Notes: generated by a model from the sequence alone, not told the origin. A DNA stretch of 6,990 nucleotides from an uncultured Victivallaceae bacterium (GCA_934663655.1 CAKUKT010000136.1:1-6990); one strand, 5' to 3'. Positions 1 through 6,621 are shown, numbered from the stretch's first letter. Numbers and translations: made by a program.

Positions 1-785
1 GAACCGTGGCGCTTGGAGAGTTTTGAGACATTGCCCTCCGCATCCCGTCCCATGATCAGCGGCAGATGCACATATTCGGGAATTTCCCAGCCGAAGGCCC
101 GGTAGAGCAGATTGTACTTCGGAGTGGAGGAGAGATATTCCGACCCCCGGACGACGTGGGTGATTCCCATCAGGTGGTCATCGACCACATTGGCGAAATT
201 ATAGGTGGGAAAGCCGTCGCGTTTGAGCAGAATCTGATCGTCAAGCACCTTGTTTTCGATGGAAATTTCTCCGAATACGCTGTCTTCAAACCGGGTGACC
301 CCCGCACGGGGAATCCGCTGGCGTATCACATACGGCTCTCCGGCGGCGACCCGGGCGGCGGCGGTGGATGGATCGATGGCGCCGCAGTTGCCCGGACAGG
401 AGGTCGCCGGTGGCGTGTCTGACGCCTCCTCATCCGGCTCCTCGTCGTGTTTTTCGCAGAAACAGTAATAGGCGTGTCCGGATTTGACCAGTTCATGAGC
501 ATATTTGCGATAGATATCGATACGTTCACTCTGGACATAGGGGCCATATTCGCCGCCGACATCCGGGCCTTCATCGTGGTTGAGGCCGGCACGCCGAAGC
601 GTGTTGTAGATCACCTCGACGGCGTTTTCGACCAGACGGGCGCGGTCGGTATCCTCAATGCGAAGGATGAAACGGCCATGCTGTGAACGCGCCAGCAGCC
701 AGGCGTACAGCGCGGTACGCAGGTTGCCGACATGCATGAAGCCGGTCGGACTCGGAGCAAAACGGGTGCGGACGGTGGTGTTCAT
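1..785 (-). CDS. gltX: Glutamyl-tRNA synthetase, N-terminal part (cut by window edge)
   Basis: This class I aminoacyl-tRNA synthetase charges tRNA-Glu with glutamate in the cytoplasm. About 261 codons are present and the C-terminal anticodon-binding part lies outside the window. The start ATG at 785 gives [15 protein letters not shown], the usual GluRS opening. The HIGH signature appears as HVGN at residues 18-21, and the KMSKS-type signature as KLSKRHG at 255-261, right at the edge. RIEDTD at 42-47 is also typical. Residues C108, C110, C130 and C134 form a CxC...CxxxC pattern in the insertion where some bacterial GluRS hold zinc; here the two pairs are separated by an acidic stretch. A Shine-Dalgarno AAAGGG (795-800) sits nine bases before the ATG. 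Whether the enzyme charges only tRNA-Glu or also tRNA-Gln cannot be judged, because the anticodon domain is missing. Confidence 0.97.
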   Translation of the reverse strand, partial: MNTTVRTRFAPSPTGFMHVGNLRTALYAWLLARSQHGRFILRIEDTDRARLVENAVEVIYNTLRRAGLNHDEGPDVGGEYGPYVQSERIDIYRKYAHELVKSGHAYYCFCEKHDEEPDEEASDTPPATSCPGNCGAIDPSTAAARVAAGEPYVIRQRIPRAGVTRFEDSVFGEISIENKVLDDQILLKRDGFPTYNFANVVDDHLMGITHVVRGSEYLSSTPKYNLLYRAFGWEIPEYVHLPLIMGRDAEGNVSKLSKRHG

Positions 786-1110
786 GAATCAATTCCCTTT
801 AAATCTGCAGAAGAGGCGCGCGGCGGAGTCAGCCCGGGTTGAACGCATTTTCCAATTCTGCAATTATTCTGTTTCCGGCAACCGGCATACCGTTCGGTCG
901 CCGTCAGTTCCGGCGCAGCGGGGATCCGGTGCGAATATATTTGCATAATATATCTTATAATCAGGAAAAATCAATTTTCCGGCTCCCGCCTGATGCCGTG
1001 CCGAGGTCCCGGATCGGCTGTCGTTCCGACCGGCGGCGGGCGAACGGTGTCGCGCCGCGTTGCAACCCGGCGCGGCTTTCAACCGGTGGAATAAGGAGAT
1101 GGGGCAATCC
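786..1110. other. Intergenic region between gltX and the DUF3298 lipoprotein
   Basis: This 325-base spacer holds no convincing gene. The part next to gltX (786-946) would be its leader and contains a 7-base inverted repeat, TGCAGAA at 806-812 and TTCTGCA at 856-862. The AT-rich block at 940-975 holds the candidate gltX promoter. Beyond it is a very GC-rich stretch with an inverted repeat GCCGCG/CGCGGC at 1054-1059 and 1071-1076. That repeat lies downstream of the lipoprotein stop codon but has no T-run after it on the minus strand, so I do not call it a terminator. Confidence 0.6.
947..974 (-). promoter_or_regulatory. Candidate sigma70-type promoter for gltX
   Basis: On the minus strand, TTGATT (969-974) and TATATT (947-952) are separated by 16 bases, in a sharply AT-rich block within GC-rich surroundings. 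A transcript starting near 940 would carry a leader of about 155 bases before gltX. The hexamers are good matches, but no start site is proven. Confidence 0.5.
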
Positions 1111-1824
1111 CTATTCAGCCGGAGGAATGATAAACTCAACGATTCCCATCGAGCCCGGTGCGATTTCGTATTTACTGAAGACGATCACCACTTCACCATC
1201 CCGGTTGAGGTAGAAGGGATGGTTCGGGGGGAGCGCACTAAATGCAGTTTCCGCCGAATCGAAGAAAACCGCTCCATCGTGACGGGTTCGTTCCTCGATC
1301 TGTCGGCGGATTTCCGCGGCGGCGATTTCCTGAAAATTTTCTCCCAGCAGGTCGCGCAGAGTGAACTCCCGGCCGGAGGGCAGTTCCAGATTGAAAAAGC
1401 TCTGTTCAGTATAGGCGTTGGCCAGCGTCCGGCATCTATTTACGACAAATGAAATCCGCTCTTTCGATGCATAATGCAACTGGTAATCGACGTCGATCAT
1501 GATCGGAATCGTATCGTCCGGCGAACCCCCGGTTTCCAACTGGGCCTGGCGATACTCCATGGTGTCGCGGAGGGCATTTTCGACCATCTGCTCCACCGAC
1601 TCCCGGATTTGACGATTCACGCGCTCCTCCAGTTGCGGATTGCCGGTGCCGCTGAGCGCGGGATACCGTATGCTGATGTGATCGCGGCCGGTGTTTTCCT
1701 CGGTTTCATACGCCGTGGTCAGGATCGCACCTCCGGTCGCCGCCGGGCCGACCGTGCAGGAAGAGCAGAAAATCCCGATGAACAGGGCGGCCGCCGCCGG
1801 GTAATAACAGTTGAAACGCATCAT
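1111..1824 (-). CDS. Predicted lipoprotein with a DUF3298 (RsiV-like) C-terminal domain
   Basis: This is an exported protein of 236 or 237 residues, depending on which of two adjacent ATG codons (1824 or 1821) is used. Counted from the second, residues 8-18 are hydrophobic and are followed by a lipobox-like CSSC ending at C22, suggesting signal peptidase II cleavage and a lipid anchor. Residues 45-236 resemble the DUF4163/DUF3298 pair of RsiV and PdaC. Features include a helix NPQLEERVNRQIRESVEQ (61-78), FNLELPSGREFTLRDLL (143-159) and the hallmark YEIAPGSMGIVEFIIP (218-233). RsiV is an anti-sigma factor that senses lysozyme, but no cytoplasmic sigma-binding segment or transmembrane helix of that type is present here, so only an envelope role can be inferred. 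The reading frame runs open upstream to 2061. I reject that extension because the signal peptide and GGAG site define the start. The lipobox is not textbook: Cys occupies the -3 position. Confidence 0.8.
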   Translation of the reverse strand: MMRFNCYYPAAAALFIGIFCSSCTVGPAATGGAILTTAYETEENTGRDHISIRYPALSGTGNPQLEERVNRQIRESVEQMVENALRDTMEYRQAQLETGGSPDDTIPIMIDVDYQLHYASKERISFVVNRCRTLANAYTEQSFFNLELPSGREFTLRDLLGENFQEIAAAEIRRQIEERTRHDGAVFFDSAETAFSALPPNHPFYLNRDGEVVIVFSKYEIAPGSMGIVEFIIPPAE

Positions 1825-1829
1825 ATTTT

Positions 1830-1867
1830 CTCCGTCTTCATCCTGGACGGAGTAAGGCACCGTCCAG
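1830..1867 (-). promoter_or_regulatory. Leader with alternative hairpins covering the ribosome binding site
   Basis: The ribosome site GACGGAG (1830-1836) lies five bases before the first ATG at 1824. It is perfectly complementary over seven bases to CTCCGTC just upstream (1846-1852), with a 9-base loop between them. The upstream segment can instead join an 8-base-pair hairpin, CTGGACGG (1860-1867) with CCGTCCAG (1843-1850), also with a 9-base loop. The two structures share 1846-1850 and cannot form together. The base pairing is read directly from the sequence; a role in translational control is inferred. Confidence 0.5.
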
Positions 1868-1880
1868 ATTGTTTTGTTGC

Positions 1881-1909
1881 AGAATAGAGTAATTTTTCCC
1901 GAGCGGAAA
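1881..1909 (-). promoter_or_regulatory. Possible promoter of the DUF3298 lipoprotein gene
   Basis: On the minus strand, TTTCCG (1904-1909) and TATTCT (1881-1886) are spaced by 17 bases. The match to the sigma70 consensus is only moderate. A start near 1874 would place the first leader hairpin (1843-1867) at the very 5' end of the transcript, which fits the proposed leader switch. Confidence 0.3.
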
Positions 1910-1928
1910 CTCCCGGCCCGGGAAATGG

Positions 1929-1968
1929 TTTTCCGGAATGGTTCTGTCGTCCCGGCCATTCCGGAAAA
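1929..1968. repeat. Perfect 13-base inverted repeat with 14-base loop
   Basis: TTTTCCGGAATGG (1929-1941) is exactly inverted at 1956-1968, with a 14-base spacer. The T-run is on the 5' side of the stem on both strands, so it does not have the form of an intrinsic terminator. It lies between the ahcY terminator and the possible lipoprotein promoter. It could be an operator or a structural repeat; I see no further copy in the window. Confidence 0.7.
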
Positions 1969-2033
1969 TGGTCGGGGCTCAAGGTTTCTCCGTGGAACCA
2001 CGCCGCCGGAATTTTCCCGGTTGCGCGATGGAG

Positions 2034-2067
2034 GATAAAACAGCCGGAGTGAGAGATTCACTCCGGC
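2034..2067 (-). terminator. Intrinsic terminator of the metK-kinase-ahcY operon
   Basis: A perfect 10-base-pair stem, GCCGGAGTGA at 2058-2067 on the minus strand with its complement at 2043-2052, has a 5-base loop. It is followed by TGTTTTAT. It begins about 30 bases after the ahcY stop codon, as expected for a rho-independent terminator. Confidence 0.85.
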
Positions 2068-2096
2068 CGACGTTCAAATCAGCGGTGAGCCCGCCG

Positions 2097-3503
2097 TCAG
2101 TAACGGTAATTTTCGTTTTTGAAGGGGCCGTCGACCGGCACGCCGATATAGTCGGCCTGCTGCTGAGAAAGTCGGCTGAGCCTGGCGCCGAGTTTGTCGA
2201 GATGCAACCGGGCCACCTCTTCGTCAAGTTTTTTGTCGAGCAGGTAAACGCCGACCGCGCGTCCGGGATTGCGGGCGATGTCGATCTGCGCCAGCGTCTG
2301 GTTGGTGAAGCTGTTGGACATCACGAACGACGGATGCCCGGTAGCACAACCGAGATTTACCAGTCGTCCTTCGGCCAGCAGGTAGATCGAATGACCATCC
2401 GGGAAGGTGTAACGGCTCACCGGACAGCTGCTGTCCTTGATTACCAGTTTGGTGACGCCGGGACAACTTTCCAGTTCCGCGACTTCGATTTCGTTGTCGA
2501 AATGGCCGATGTTGCAGACGATCGCCTGATCCTTCATCTTTTTCATGTGGTCAAGCGTGATCACATGGCAGTTGCCGGTGGCGGTCACAAAACAGTCGGC
2601 GTAGGGCAGGGCGTCTTCGACGGTGCAGACCTGAAAGCCGGCCATACACGCCTGAAGCGCACAGATCGGATCGACTTCGCTGACCATCACTCGGGCACGT
2701 TCGTTGCGCATCGCCTCGGCGCAGCCTTTGCCCACGTCGCCGTAGCCGCAGATCATCACCGTTTTTCCGGAGAGCATCACATCCAGCGCCCGCTTGATTC
2801 CGTCGGTGAGGCTGTGGCGGCAACCGTAGATGTTGTCGAATTTGCTCTTGGTGACCGAATCATTGACGTTGATTGCCGGGAAAAGCAGTTCGCCGTTCTT
2901 CTCCATCTGGAAAAGGCGATGCACTCCGGTCGTCGTTTCCTCCGAAACCCCGTGTACTGCCGCCGCCACCCGATGCCAGTGTCCGGGCTTTTCGGTGAGC
3001 ACCCGGCGCAGCAGCGCATTGATGACCTGCAGCTCATGACTGTCGGCGGGTTCGTCGAGGATGGCCGGATTATCCTCGGCGGCAACTCCGCGATGAATCA
3101 GCAGCGTGGCGTCGCCACCGTCATCGACGATCTGATCCGGACCGGAACCATCCGGCCAGGTCATCGCCGCCAGCGTACACTCCCAGTAATCCTCCAGCGT
3201 CTCCCCCTTCCAGGCGAAAACCGGAATCCCCCGGGCCGCAATTGCAGCTGCGGCATGATCCTGCGTGGAGAAGATGTTGCAGCTGGCCCAGCGCACATCG
3301 GCGCCGAGTTCAGCGAGGGTTTCAATCAGCACGGCGGTCTGGATGGTCATGTGCAGACTGCCCATGATCTTGACTCCGGCCAGCGGTTTGCTGCTGCCGT
3401 ATTTCGCCCGGGTTGCCATCAGCCCCGGCATCTCCTGCTGGGCGATGTCGATCTCCTTGCGTCCGAAGTCGGCCAGCGAAATATCCTTGATCCGGTAATC
3501 CAT
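2097..3503 (-). CDS. ahcY: Adenosylhomocysteinase (S-adenosylhomocysteine hydrolase)
   Basis: This 468-residue cytoplasmic, NAD-dependent enzyme reversibly splits S-adenosylhomocysteine into adenosine and homocysteine, relieving product inhibition of methyltransferases. The substrate-domain elements are H51-M-T, WASCN (72-76), STQDH (79-83), DDGGD (127-131) and [12 protein letters not shown] (186-197). The block [22 protein letters not shown] (211-232) contains the lysine and aspartate that line the active site (K219, D223 by alignment to the human enzyme). The Rossmann NAD site is GYGDVGKG at 253-260 with ribose-binding E276; NIGHFDNE (331-338) and [11 protein letters not shown] (389-399) follow. 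The C-terminal tail FKNENYRY (461-468) matches the NAD-contacting tail of the family. An insertion of roughly 40 residues around 145-183, absent from the human form, marks the longer bacterial/plant type. A Shine-Dalgarno AAAGGA (3515-3520) is 11 bases before the ATG. The gene follows the kinase after a 33-base gap and is the last gene of the operon. Confidence 0.98.
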   Translation of the reverse strand: MDYRIKDISLADFGRKEIDIAQQEMPGLMATRAKYGSSKPLAGVKIMGSLHMTIQTAVLIETLAELGADVRWASCNIFSTQDHAAAAIAARGIPVFAWKGETLEDYWECTLAAMTWPDGSGPDQIVDDGGDATLLIHRGVAAEDNPAILDEPADSHELQVINALLRRVLTEKPGHWHRVAAAVHGVSEETTTGVHRLFQMEKNGELLFPAINVNDSVTKSKFDNIYGCRHSLTDGIKRALDVMLSGKTVMICGYGDVGKGCAEAMRNERARVMVSEVDPICALQACMAGFQVCTVEDALPYADCFVTATGNCHVITLDHMKKMKDQAIVCNIGHFDNEIEVAELESCPGVTKLVIKDSSCPVSRYTFPDGHSIYLLAEGRLVNLGCATGHPSFVMSNSFTNQTLAQIDIARNPGRAVGVYLLDKKLDEEVARLHLDKLGARLSRLSQQQADYIGVPVDGPFKNENYRY

Positions 3504-3536
3504 AAAAAACTCAATCCTTTATAATTTGAAAATCTG

Positions 3537-4520
3537 TCAGCTCTCAATGCGGCGGCGCAGCGCTTGCCATACCGGGGCGGGGAGTTCCGACCCCACCACC
3601 TTGACGACCTCGGAACTCAGCAGCGAACCCAGTTCACCGGCCCGGCGCAGATCCGCCCCGGTGGAAAGGCCGTGGAGGAATCCCGCCGCCCAGAGGTCGC
3701 CGGCCGCCGTCGTATCCACGGGAGAATCGACCACCAGCGCCTGGACGTGTACGGTTTCTCCGCCGCGGCGGATCACCGAACCGCGGCGTCCGAGTTTGAC
3801 CGCTGCGATATCGCACCACGCCGAGAGTTGTTCGAGCCAGGCGTCGACGTCGGAATCACGTCCGAGCAGTTCTCCGGCCTCATCGGCGTTGGCGAAGAGC
3901 ACATCGACATATTCTCTGAGCAACCCGGGCAGCTGATCCCGGAAGTCGCGAACCACTTCAAAACTGGCGAGATCGAATCCGATCCGGCATCCGGCGGCGC
4001 GGGCGCCTTGAAGCAGCGGCAAACAGGCCGGGGAGTAGAGCATGTACCCTTCGATGTATACGAAATCGTAACGCCGGAAATCCACCGCTGCCGCTTCGTC
4101 CGCGGTAAGCAGCAGCGACGCGCCGAGGGCTGAACGCATGGTACGTTCGGCATCCGGGGTTATCATCGCGAGGCAGACTCCGGTGGGAGCCGCGTCGGTG
4201 ACGACAAATTCATCCGTCGAACCGCCGAGTTCGTGGAGGCGACGCCGGTAGAAGTCGCCGTTTTCGTCGCGCCCGAGTTTGCCGAACATCGCCACCTGTT
4301 CGCCGAGTTGCGCCAGCGCGAAAATCGTGTTGCCGGTCGAACCGCCGGGCACCCGGGCCGGAGCCTGCGGACAATGGCGCAGGATCTCCTCGTGAAAGCC
4401 CGGTTCAACCATCAACATACCGCCTTTTTCGCCGGGGACGTGGCGCACCAGGAAGGCATCGTCAACGTGGGCGAGCAGGTCGATCAGCGGCGAACCGACG
4501 CCGAGAAAACGCATTCCCAT
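3537..4520 (-). CDS. PfkB-family sugar/nucleoside kinase, probable adenosine kinase
   Basis: This 327-residue ribokinase-fold kinase would transfer phosphate from ATP to a sugar or nucleoside hydroxyl. The start MGMRFLGVGSPLIDLLAHVDD is typical. PfkB signature 1 is around GGSTGNTIFALAQLGE (59-74), the NxxE metal/phosphate motif is N211-A-D-E214, and signature 2 is DTTAAGDLWAAGFL (269-282) with catalytic base D275. The usual DTTGAGD reads DTTAAGD here, a change the family pattern tolerates. The gene starts two bases after the metK stop codon (TAA AA ATG) and precedes ahcY, so adenosine, the AhcY product, is the most economical substrate. This assignment comes from context, not from a substrate-specific residue. 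No Shine-Dalgarno is seen, which suggests translational coupling to metK. An in-frame extension to 4637 would overlap metK and is rejected; ATG at 4514 is an alternative start. Confidence 0.9.
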   Translation of the reverse strand: MGMRFLGVGSPLIDLLAHVDDAFLVRHVPGEKGGMLMVEPGFHEEILRHCPQAPARVPGGSTGNTIFALAQLGEQVAMFGKLGRDENGDFYRRRLHELGGSTDEFVVTDAAPTGVCLAMITPDAERTMRSALGASLLLTADEAAAVDFRRYDFVYIEGYMLYSPACLPLLQGARAAGCRIGFDLASFEVVRDFRDQLPGLLREYVDVLFANADEAGELLGRDSDVDAWLEQLSAWCDIAAVKLGRRGSVIRRGGETVHVQALVVDSPVDTTAAGDLWAAGFLHGLSTGADLRRAGELGSLLSSEVVKVVGSELPAPVWQALRRRIES

Positions 4521-4522
4521 TT

Positions 4523-5719
4523 TTATTTGACGCCGTATTCCGCCGCCGCGGCGCGGAGTTCTTCCACCCGGTCGGTCTTTTCCCACGGGAAGATGTCGCG
4601 ACCGAAATGGCCGTAGGCAGCGGTATCCCGATAGCACCAGCCGTGTCCGGGGTGCTTGAGTCCGAGTTGGGCGACGATCGCGGCGGGTTTGAGGTTGAAG
4701 ACCTTGCGGATGATCTTTTCCAGTACGACATTATCCAGTTTGCCGGTCCCGTAGGTATCGACGTTGATGCTCAGCGGGTCGGCGACGCCGATTGCGTAGG
4801 CGACCTGAATCTCACACTTGTCGGCAAGACCGGCGGCGACGATGTTTTTGGCGATGTAGCGGCAGTAGTAGGCTGCGGAACGATCCACCTTGGAGGGATC
4901 TTTGCCGGAAAAGGCTCCGCCGCCGTGCGAACCGACGCCGCCGTAGCTGTCGACGATGATTTTACGGCCGGTGAGGCCGGTATCGCCATGCGGTCCGCCG
5001 ATTTCAAAACGGCCGGTCGGATTCACGTAGTAGACGACATCGGGAGCGAGCAGGTCGGCGGGAATGACCTCGGCGACCACTTCGCGAACGAGTTTCTGGA
5101 GCCATTCGTCAGGCATATCCGGAGTGTGCTGGTGCGAGAGCACGATTGTTTCCACCGCCACCGGCTTGCCGTCGCGGTAGCGGATCGAAACCTGGCTCTT
5201 GGAATCGGGACGCAGATAGCGGTACTTCTCCGGATCGCTTTTGCGCAGTTCGGCAAAACGTTCGACCAGTTTATGGGCGTAGTAGCAGGTGGCCGGCATC
5301 AGCGCCGGGGTTTCGTTGCTCGCATATCCGAACATCATTCCCTGATCACCGGCTCCCTGTTCGGTGAAGCGTCCCATGCCTTCGGTCACCCCCTGGGAGA
5401 TGTCCGGGGATTGCCGGTGAATCGCCACCAGTACCTTCGCGTCATCGGCGCAGAAGCCGACGCCATGCTGGTTGTATCCGATGTCGCGCACCGCGTTGAG
5501 CGCCACCTCCTGCCAGTTGACTTTGGCCTTGGTGGTGATTTCGCCGGAGATGACAATCATATTGGTGGTGGCGAGGGTTTCGCAGGCGACGCGGCTGTCG
5601 GGATCCTGCATCAGACAGGCGTCGAGAATGGCGTCGGAAATCTGATCGCAAACCTTATCGGGATGCCCCTCGGAAACCGATTCCGAGGTGAAAACGTGTT
5701 CATTGCGGATTTTGCTCAT
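4523..5719 (-). CDS. metK: S-adenosylmethionine synthetase (methionine adenosyltransferase)
   Basis: This 398-residue cytoplasmic enzyme makes S-adenosylmethionine from methionine and ATP, releasing phosphate and pyrophosphate. The opening contains [13 protein letters not shown], with the ATP-binding GHPDK at 18-22. Signature 1, [12 protein letters not shown], is at 122-133. The glycine-rich phosphate loop GGGAFSGKD is at 266-274, followed by SKVDRSAAY (276-284). [21 protein letters not shown] (241-261) is the usual conserved core. The C-terminal HFGRD..FPWEKTD (371-383) closes the protein at the family's normal length. It is the first gene of the metK-kinase-ahcY operon, so synthesis of SAM and removal of its by-product are transcribed together. 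The ATG at 5719 is chosen from conserved N-terminal alignment; its ribosome site is strong but unusually distant. No known SAM riboswitch is recognised in the leader. Confidence 0.98.
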   Translation of the reverse strand: MSKIRNEHVFTSESVSEGHPDKVCDQISDAILDACLMQDPDSRVACETLATTNMIVISGEITTKAKVNWQEVALNAVRDIGYNQHGVGFCADDAKVLVAIHRQSPDISQGVTEGMGRFTEQGAGDQGMMFGYASNETPALMPATCYYAHKLVERFAELRKSDPEKYRYLRPDSKSQVSIRYRDGKPVAVETIVLSHQHTPDMPDEWLQKLVREVVAEVIPADLLAPDVVYYVNPTGRFEIGGPHGDTGLTGRKIIVDSYGGVGSHGGGAFSGKDPSKVDRSAAYYCRYIAKNIVAAGLADKCEIQVAYAIGVADPLSINVDTYGTGKLDNVVLEKIIRKVFNLKPAAIVAQLGLKHPGHGWCYRDTAAYGHFGRDIFPWEKTDRVEELRAAAAEYGVK

Positions 5720-5732
5720 GGTTCAAAAAAAA

Positions 5733-5739
5733 CTCCTTT
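5733..5739 (-). promoter_or_regulatory. metK ribosome binding site, distant from the start
   Basis: AAAGGAG (5733-5739) is a near-perfect Shine-Dalgarno but lies 13 bases from the metK ATG, separated by a run of eight T and GAACC. Usual spacing is about 5-9 bases. No nearer start codon is visible. Confidence 0.7.
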
Positions 5740-5751
5740 GATTTAAGAACA

Positions 5752-5788
5752 CGCGCTCTTTTCCGTTCTGACAACGGAAAAGGGCGCG
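5752..5788 (-). promoter_or_regulatory. Long stem-loop just upstream of the metK ribosome site
   Basis: The arms 5752-5767 and 5773-5788 form a 16-position stem with one mismatched position (5757/5783; A against C in the minus-strand RNA) and a 5-base loop. On the minus strand it is followed by TGTTCTT, a weak T-run, then the metK ribosome site. It could terminate transcripts from pal, act as an attenuator for metK, or protect the 5' end of a processed metK message. The sequence alone does not decide. Confidence 0.65.
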
Positions 5789-5791
5789 CAA

Positions 5792-5808
5792 CAATCACAA
5801 TTTGATTG
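5792..5808. promoter_or_regulatory. 17-base near-palindrome upstream of metK
   Basis: CAATCACAATTTGATTG is symmetric at seven of eight base pairs around its central base. It is AT-rich in a GC-rich setting and abuts the stem-loop at 5752-5788. Its size suits a dimeric repressor site, but it may equally be a small RNA hairpin in the leader. No regulator is identifiable. Confidence 0.35.
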
Positions 5809-5858
5809 CATCCTCACCCCGCGGTATGGTTTGCCGATGGTGCGGATACCTTGAAACA

Positions 5859-5887
5859 CCGACCGTTCCGGGCGTCGAAGCGGTCGG
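5859..5887 (-). terminator. Weak hairpin after the pal stop codon, possible terminator
   Basis: Eight bases after the pal stop codon, CCGACCG (5881-5887 on the minus strand) pairs with CGGTCGG (5859-5865) across a 15-base loop. TGTTTC follows. The T-run is poor, so termination may be partial and some transcripts could continue into metK. Confidence 0.35.
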
Positions 5888-5895
5888 CAAGTCCG

Positions 5896-6507
5896 TCAAT
5901 TCATTACCATCGGCACCGGAACGCCGCGCCGGTTCTGCTTCCAGATTTCCTCCCCGGAACCTTCGACTTCCGGCTTGTCCTTGCCGTAACTCACCGTTCT
6001 GATGCGGCCATCGGCGATGCCGGCGCCGTTGAGGTAGGCGCGAATCGCATTGGCGCGGCGTTCGCCGAGCGCGCGGTTGTATTCATCGGTACCGCGCTGG
6101 TCGCAGTGTCCCTCGATCACGAGGCCGAGTTCGGGTTTGTCGCTCATGTAGGCGGCAATGTTGTCAAGTTTGCTGGTTTCGCTCGGAACCAGCATATCCG
6201 AATCGTAGGCGAAGTAGATGATCGGCATATTGAGGCGGGCGCCGGTGGGATCGGCGAGCTGCCAGCCGTTCTGGTCGGCGCCGGCATCCGGATTGTTGGG
6301 ATCGACGTCGCTCCAGGCCGTGGCACCGTTTCCGCCCTCGAAACCGCTGAAGCCGCCGTCGATATCGACGTTATAGGCGCCCATGCCGGGATCGGGAGCC
6401 GCTTCCGGAATCGGGGTGGTGTCCTCGATCGGAACCGACGGACAACCGAAGCCGCCGAACAACAAACCCGCGGCGATTGCCGCTCCGCCAAGCATCTTTT
6501 TCAACAT
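5896..6507 (-). CDS. pal: Peptidoglycan-associated lipoprotein, Pal/OmpA-C type
   Basis: This 203-residue predicted outer-membrane lipoprotein would tether the outer membrane to peptidoglycan. Residues 1-21 form a signal peptide (MLKKM, then a hydrophobic stretch). A lipobox-like GFGC ends at C22, with Pro rather than Asp next, consistent with sorting to the outer membrane. Residues 23-94 are a linker rich in Gly, Asp and Pro. Residues 95-200 are an OmpA-C domain: IIYFAYDSDML (96-106), EGHCDQRGTDEYNRALGERRANA (132-154) and SYGKDKPE (173-180), ending KQNRRGVPV. D136 and R151 have the 15-residue spacing of the aspartate and arginine that bind diaminopimelate in this family. A GGAGG site (6513-6517) lies five bases before the ATG. 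No tolB or ybgF neighbour is in the window: downstream is metK and upstream is a divergent tRNA gene. The symbol reflects family and length; assignment to the Tol system itself is inferred. Confidence 0.88.
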   Translation of the reverse strand: MLKKMLGGAAIAAGLLFGGFGCPSVPIEDTTPIPEAAPDPGMGAYNVDIDGGFSGFEGGNGATAWSDVDPNNPDAGADQNGWQLADPTGARLNMPIIYFAYDSDMLVPSETSKLDNIAAYMSDKPELGLVIEGHCDQRGTDEYNRALGERRANAIRAYLNGAGIADGRIRTVSYGKDKPEVEGSGEEIWKQNRRGVPVPMVMN

Positions 6508-6568
6508 TGCAACCTCCAGAATTCTTAAAACCTTATTTTATGGTTGTTGAAATAGCTCGTAAAACCGG

Positions 6569-6609
6569 ATTCCGGCGCGGTCGGAAACAGATTCCGGCGC
6601 AGTCGGAAA
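6569..6609. repeat. Tandem 19-base direct repeats in the pal leader
   Basis: Two copies (6569-6587 and 6591-6609) are identical at 18 of 19 positions, with a period of 22 bases, about two helical turns. Each copy holds the dyad TTCCG-7 bases-CGGAA. They lie just downstream of the candidate pal promoter, within the expected 5' leader. They could be paired operator sites for a dimeric regulator or two small hairpins at the start of the mRNA. Confidence 0.75.
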
Positions 6610-6621
6610 ATCTTTTTATAT

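Noticed and set aside
1051..1078. GC-rich hairpin after the DUF3298 gene as a terminator
   Set aside because: The stem is only six base pairs and no T-run follows on the minus strand.
1825..2061. 79-codon N-terminal extension of the DUF3298 lipoprotein
   Set aside because: It would bury the signal peptide inside the protein and would run through the inverted repeat and the base of the ahcY terminator. A ribosome site lies at the shorter start.
1938..3524. Plus-strand open frame of 528 codons opposite ahcY
   Set aside because: It lies antisense to a clearly conserved ahcY gene, has no recognisable motif and reflects the GC-rich codon pattern of the real strand.
4607..5746. Plus-strand open frame of 379 codons opposite metK
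   Set aside because: It is antisense to metK throughout, and the protein shows no family features.
5720..5898. Known SAM or SAH riboswitch before metK
   Set aside because: I looked for the recognisable cores of these classes and saw none; only unclassified stems are present.
5806..6528. Plus-strand open frame of 240 codons opposite pal
   Set aside because: It is a shadow of pal; the minus-strand product has a signal peptide, lipobox and full OmpA-C domain.
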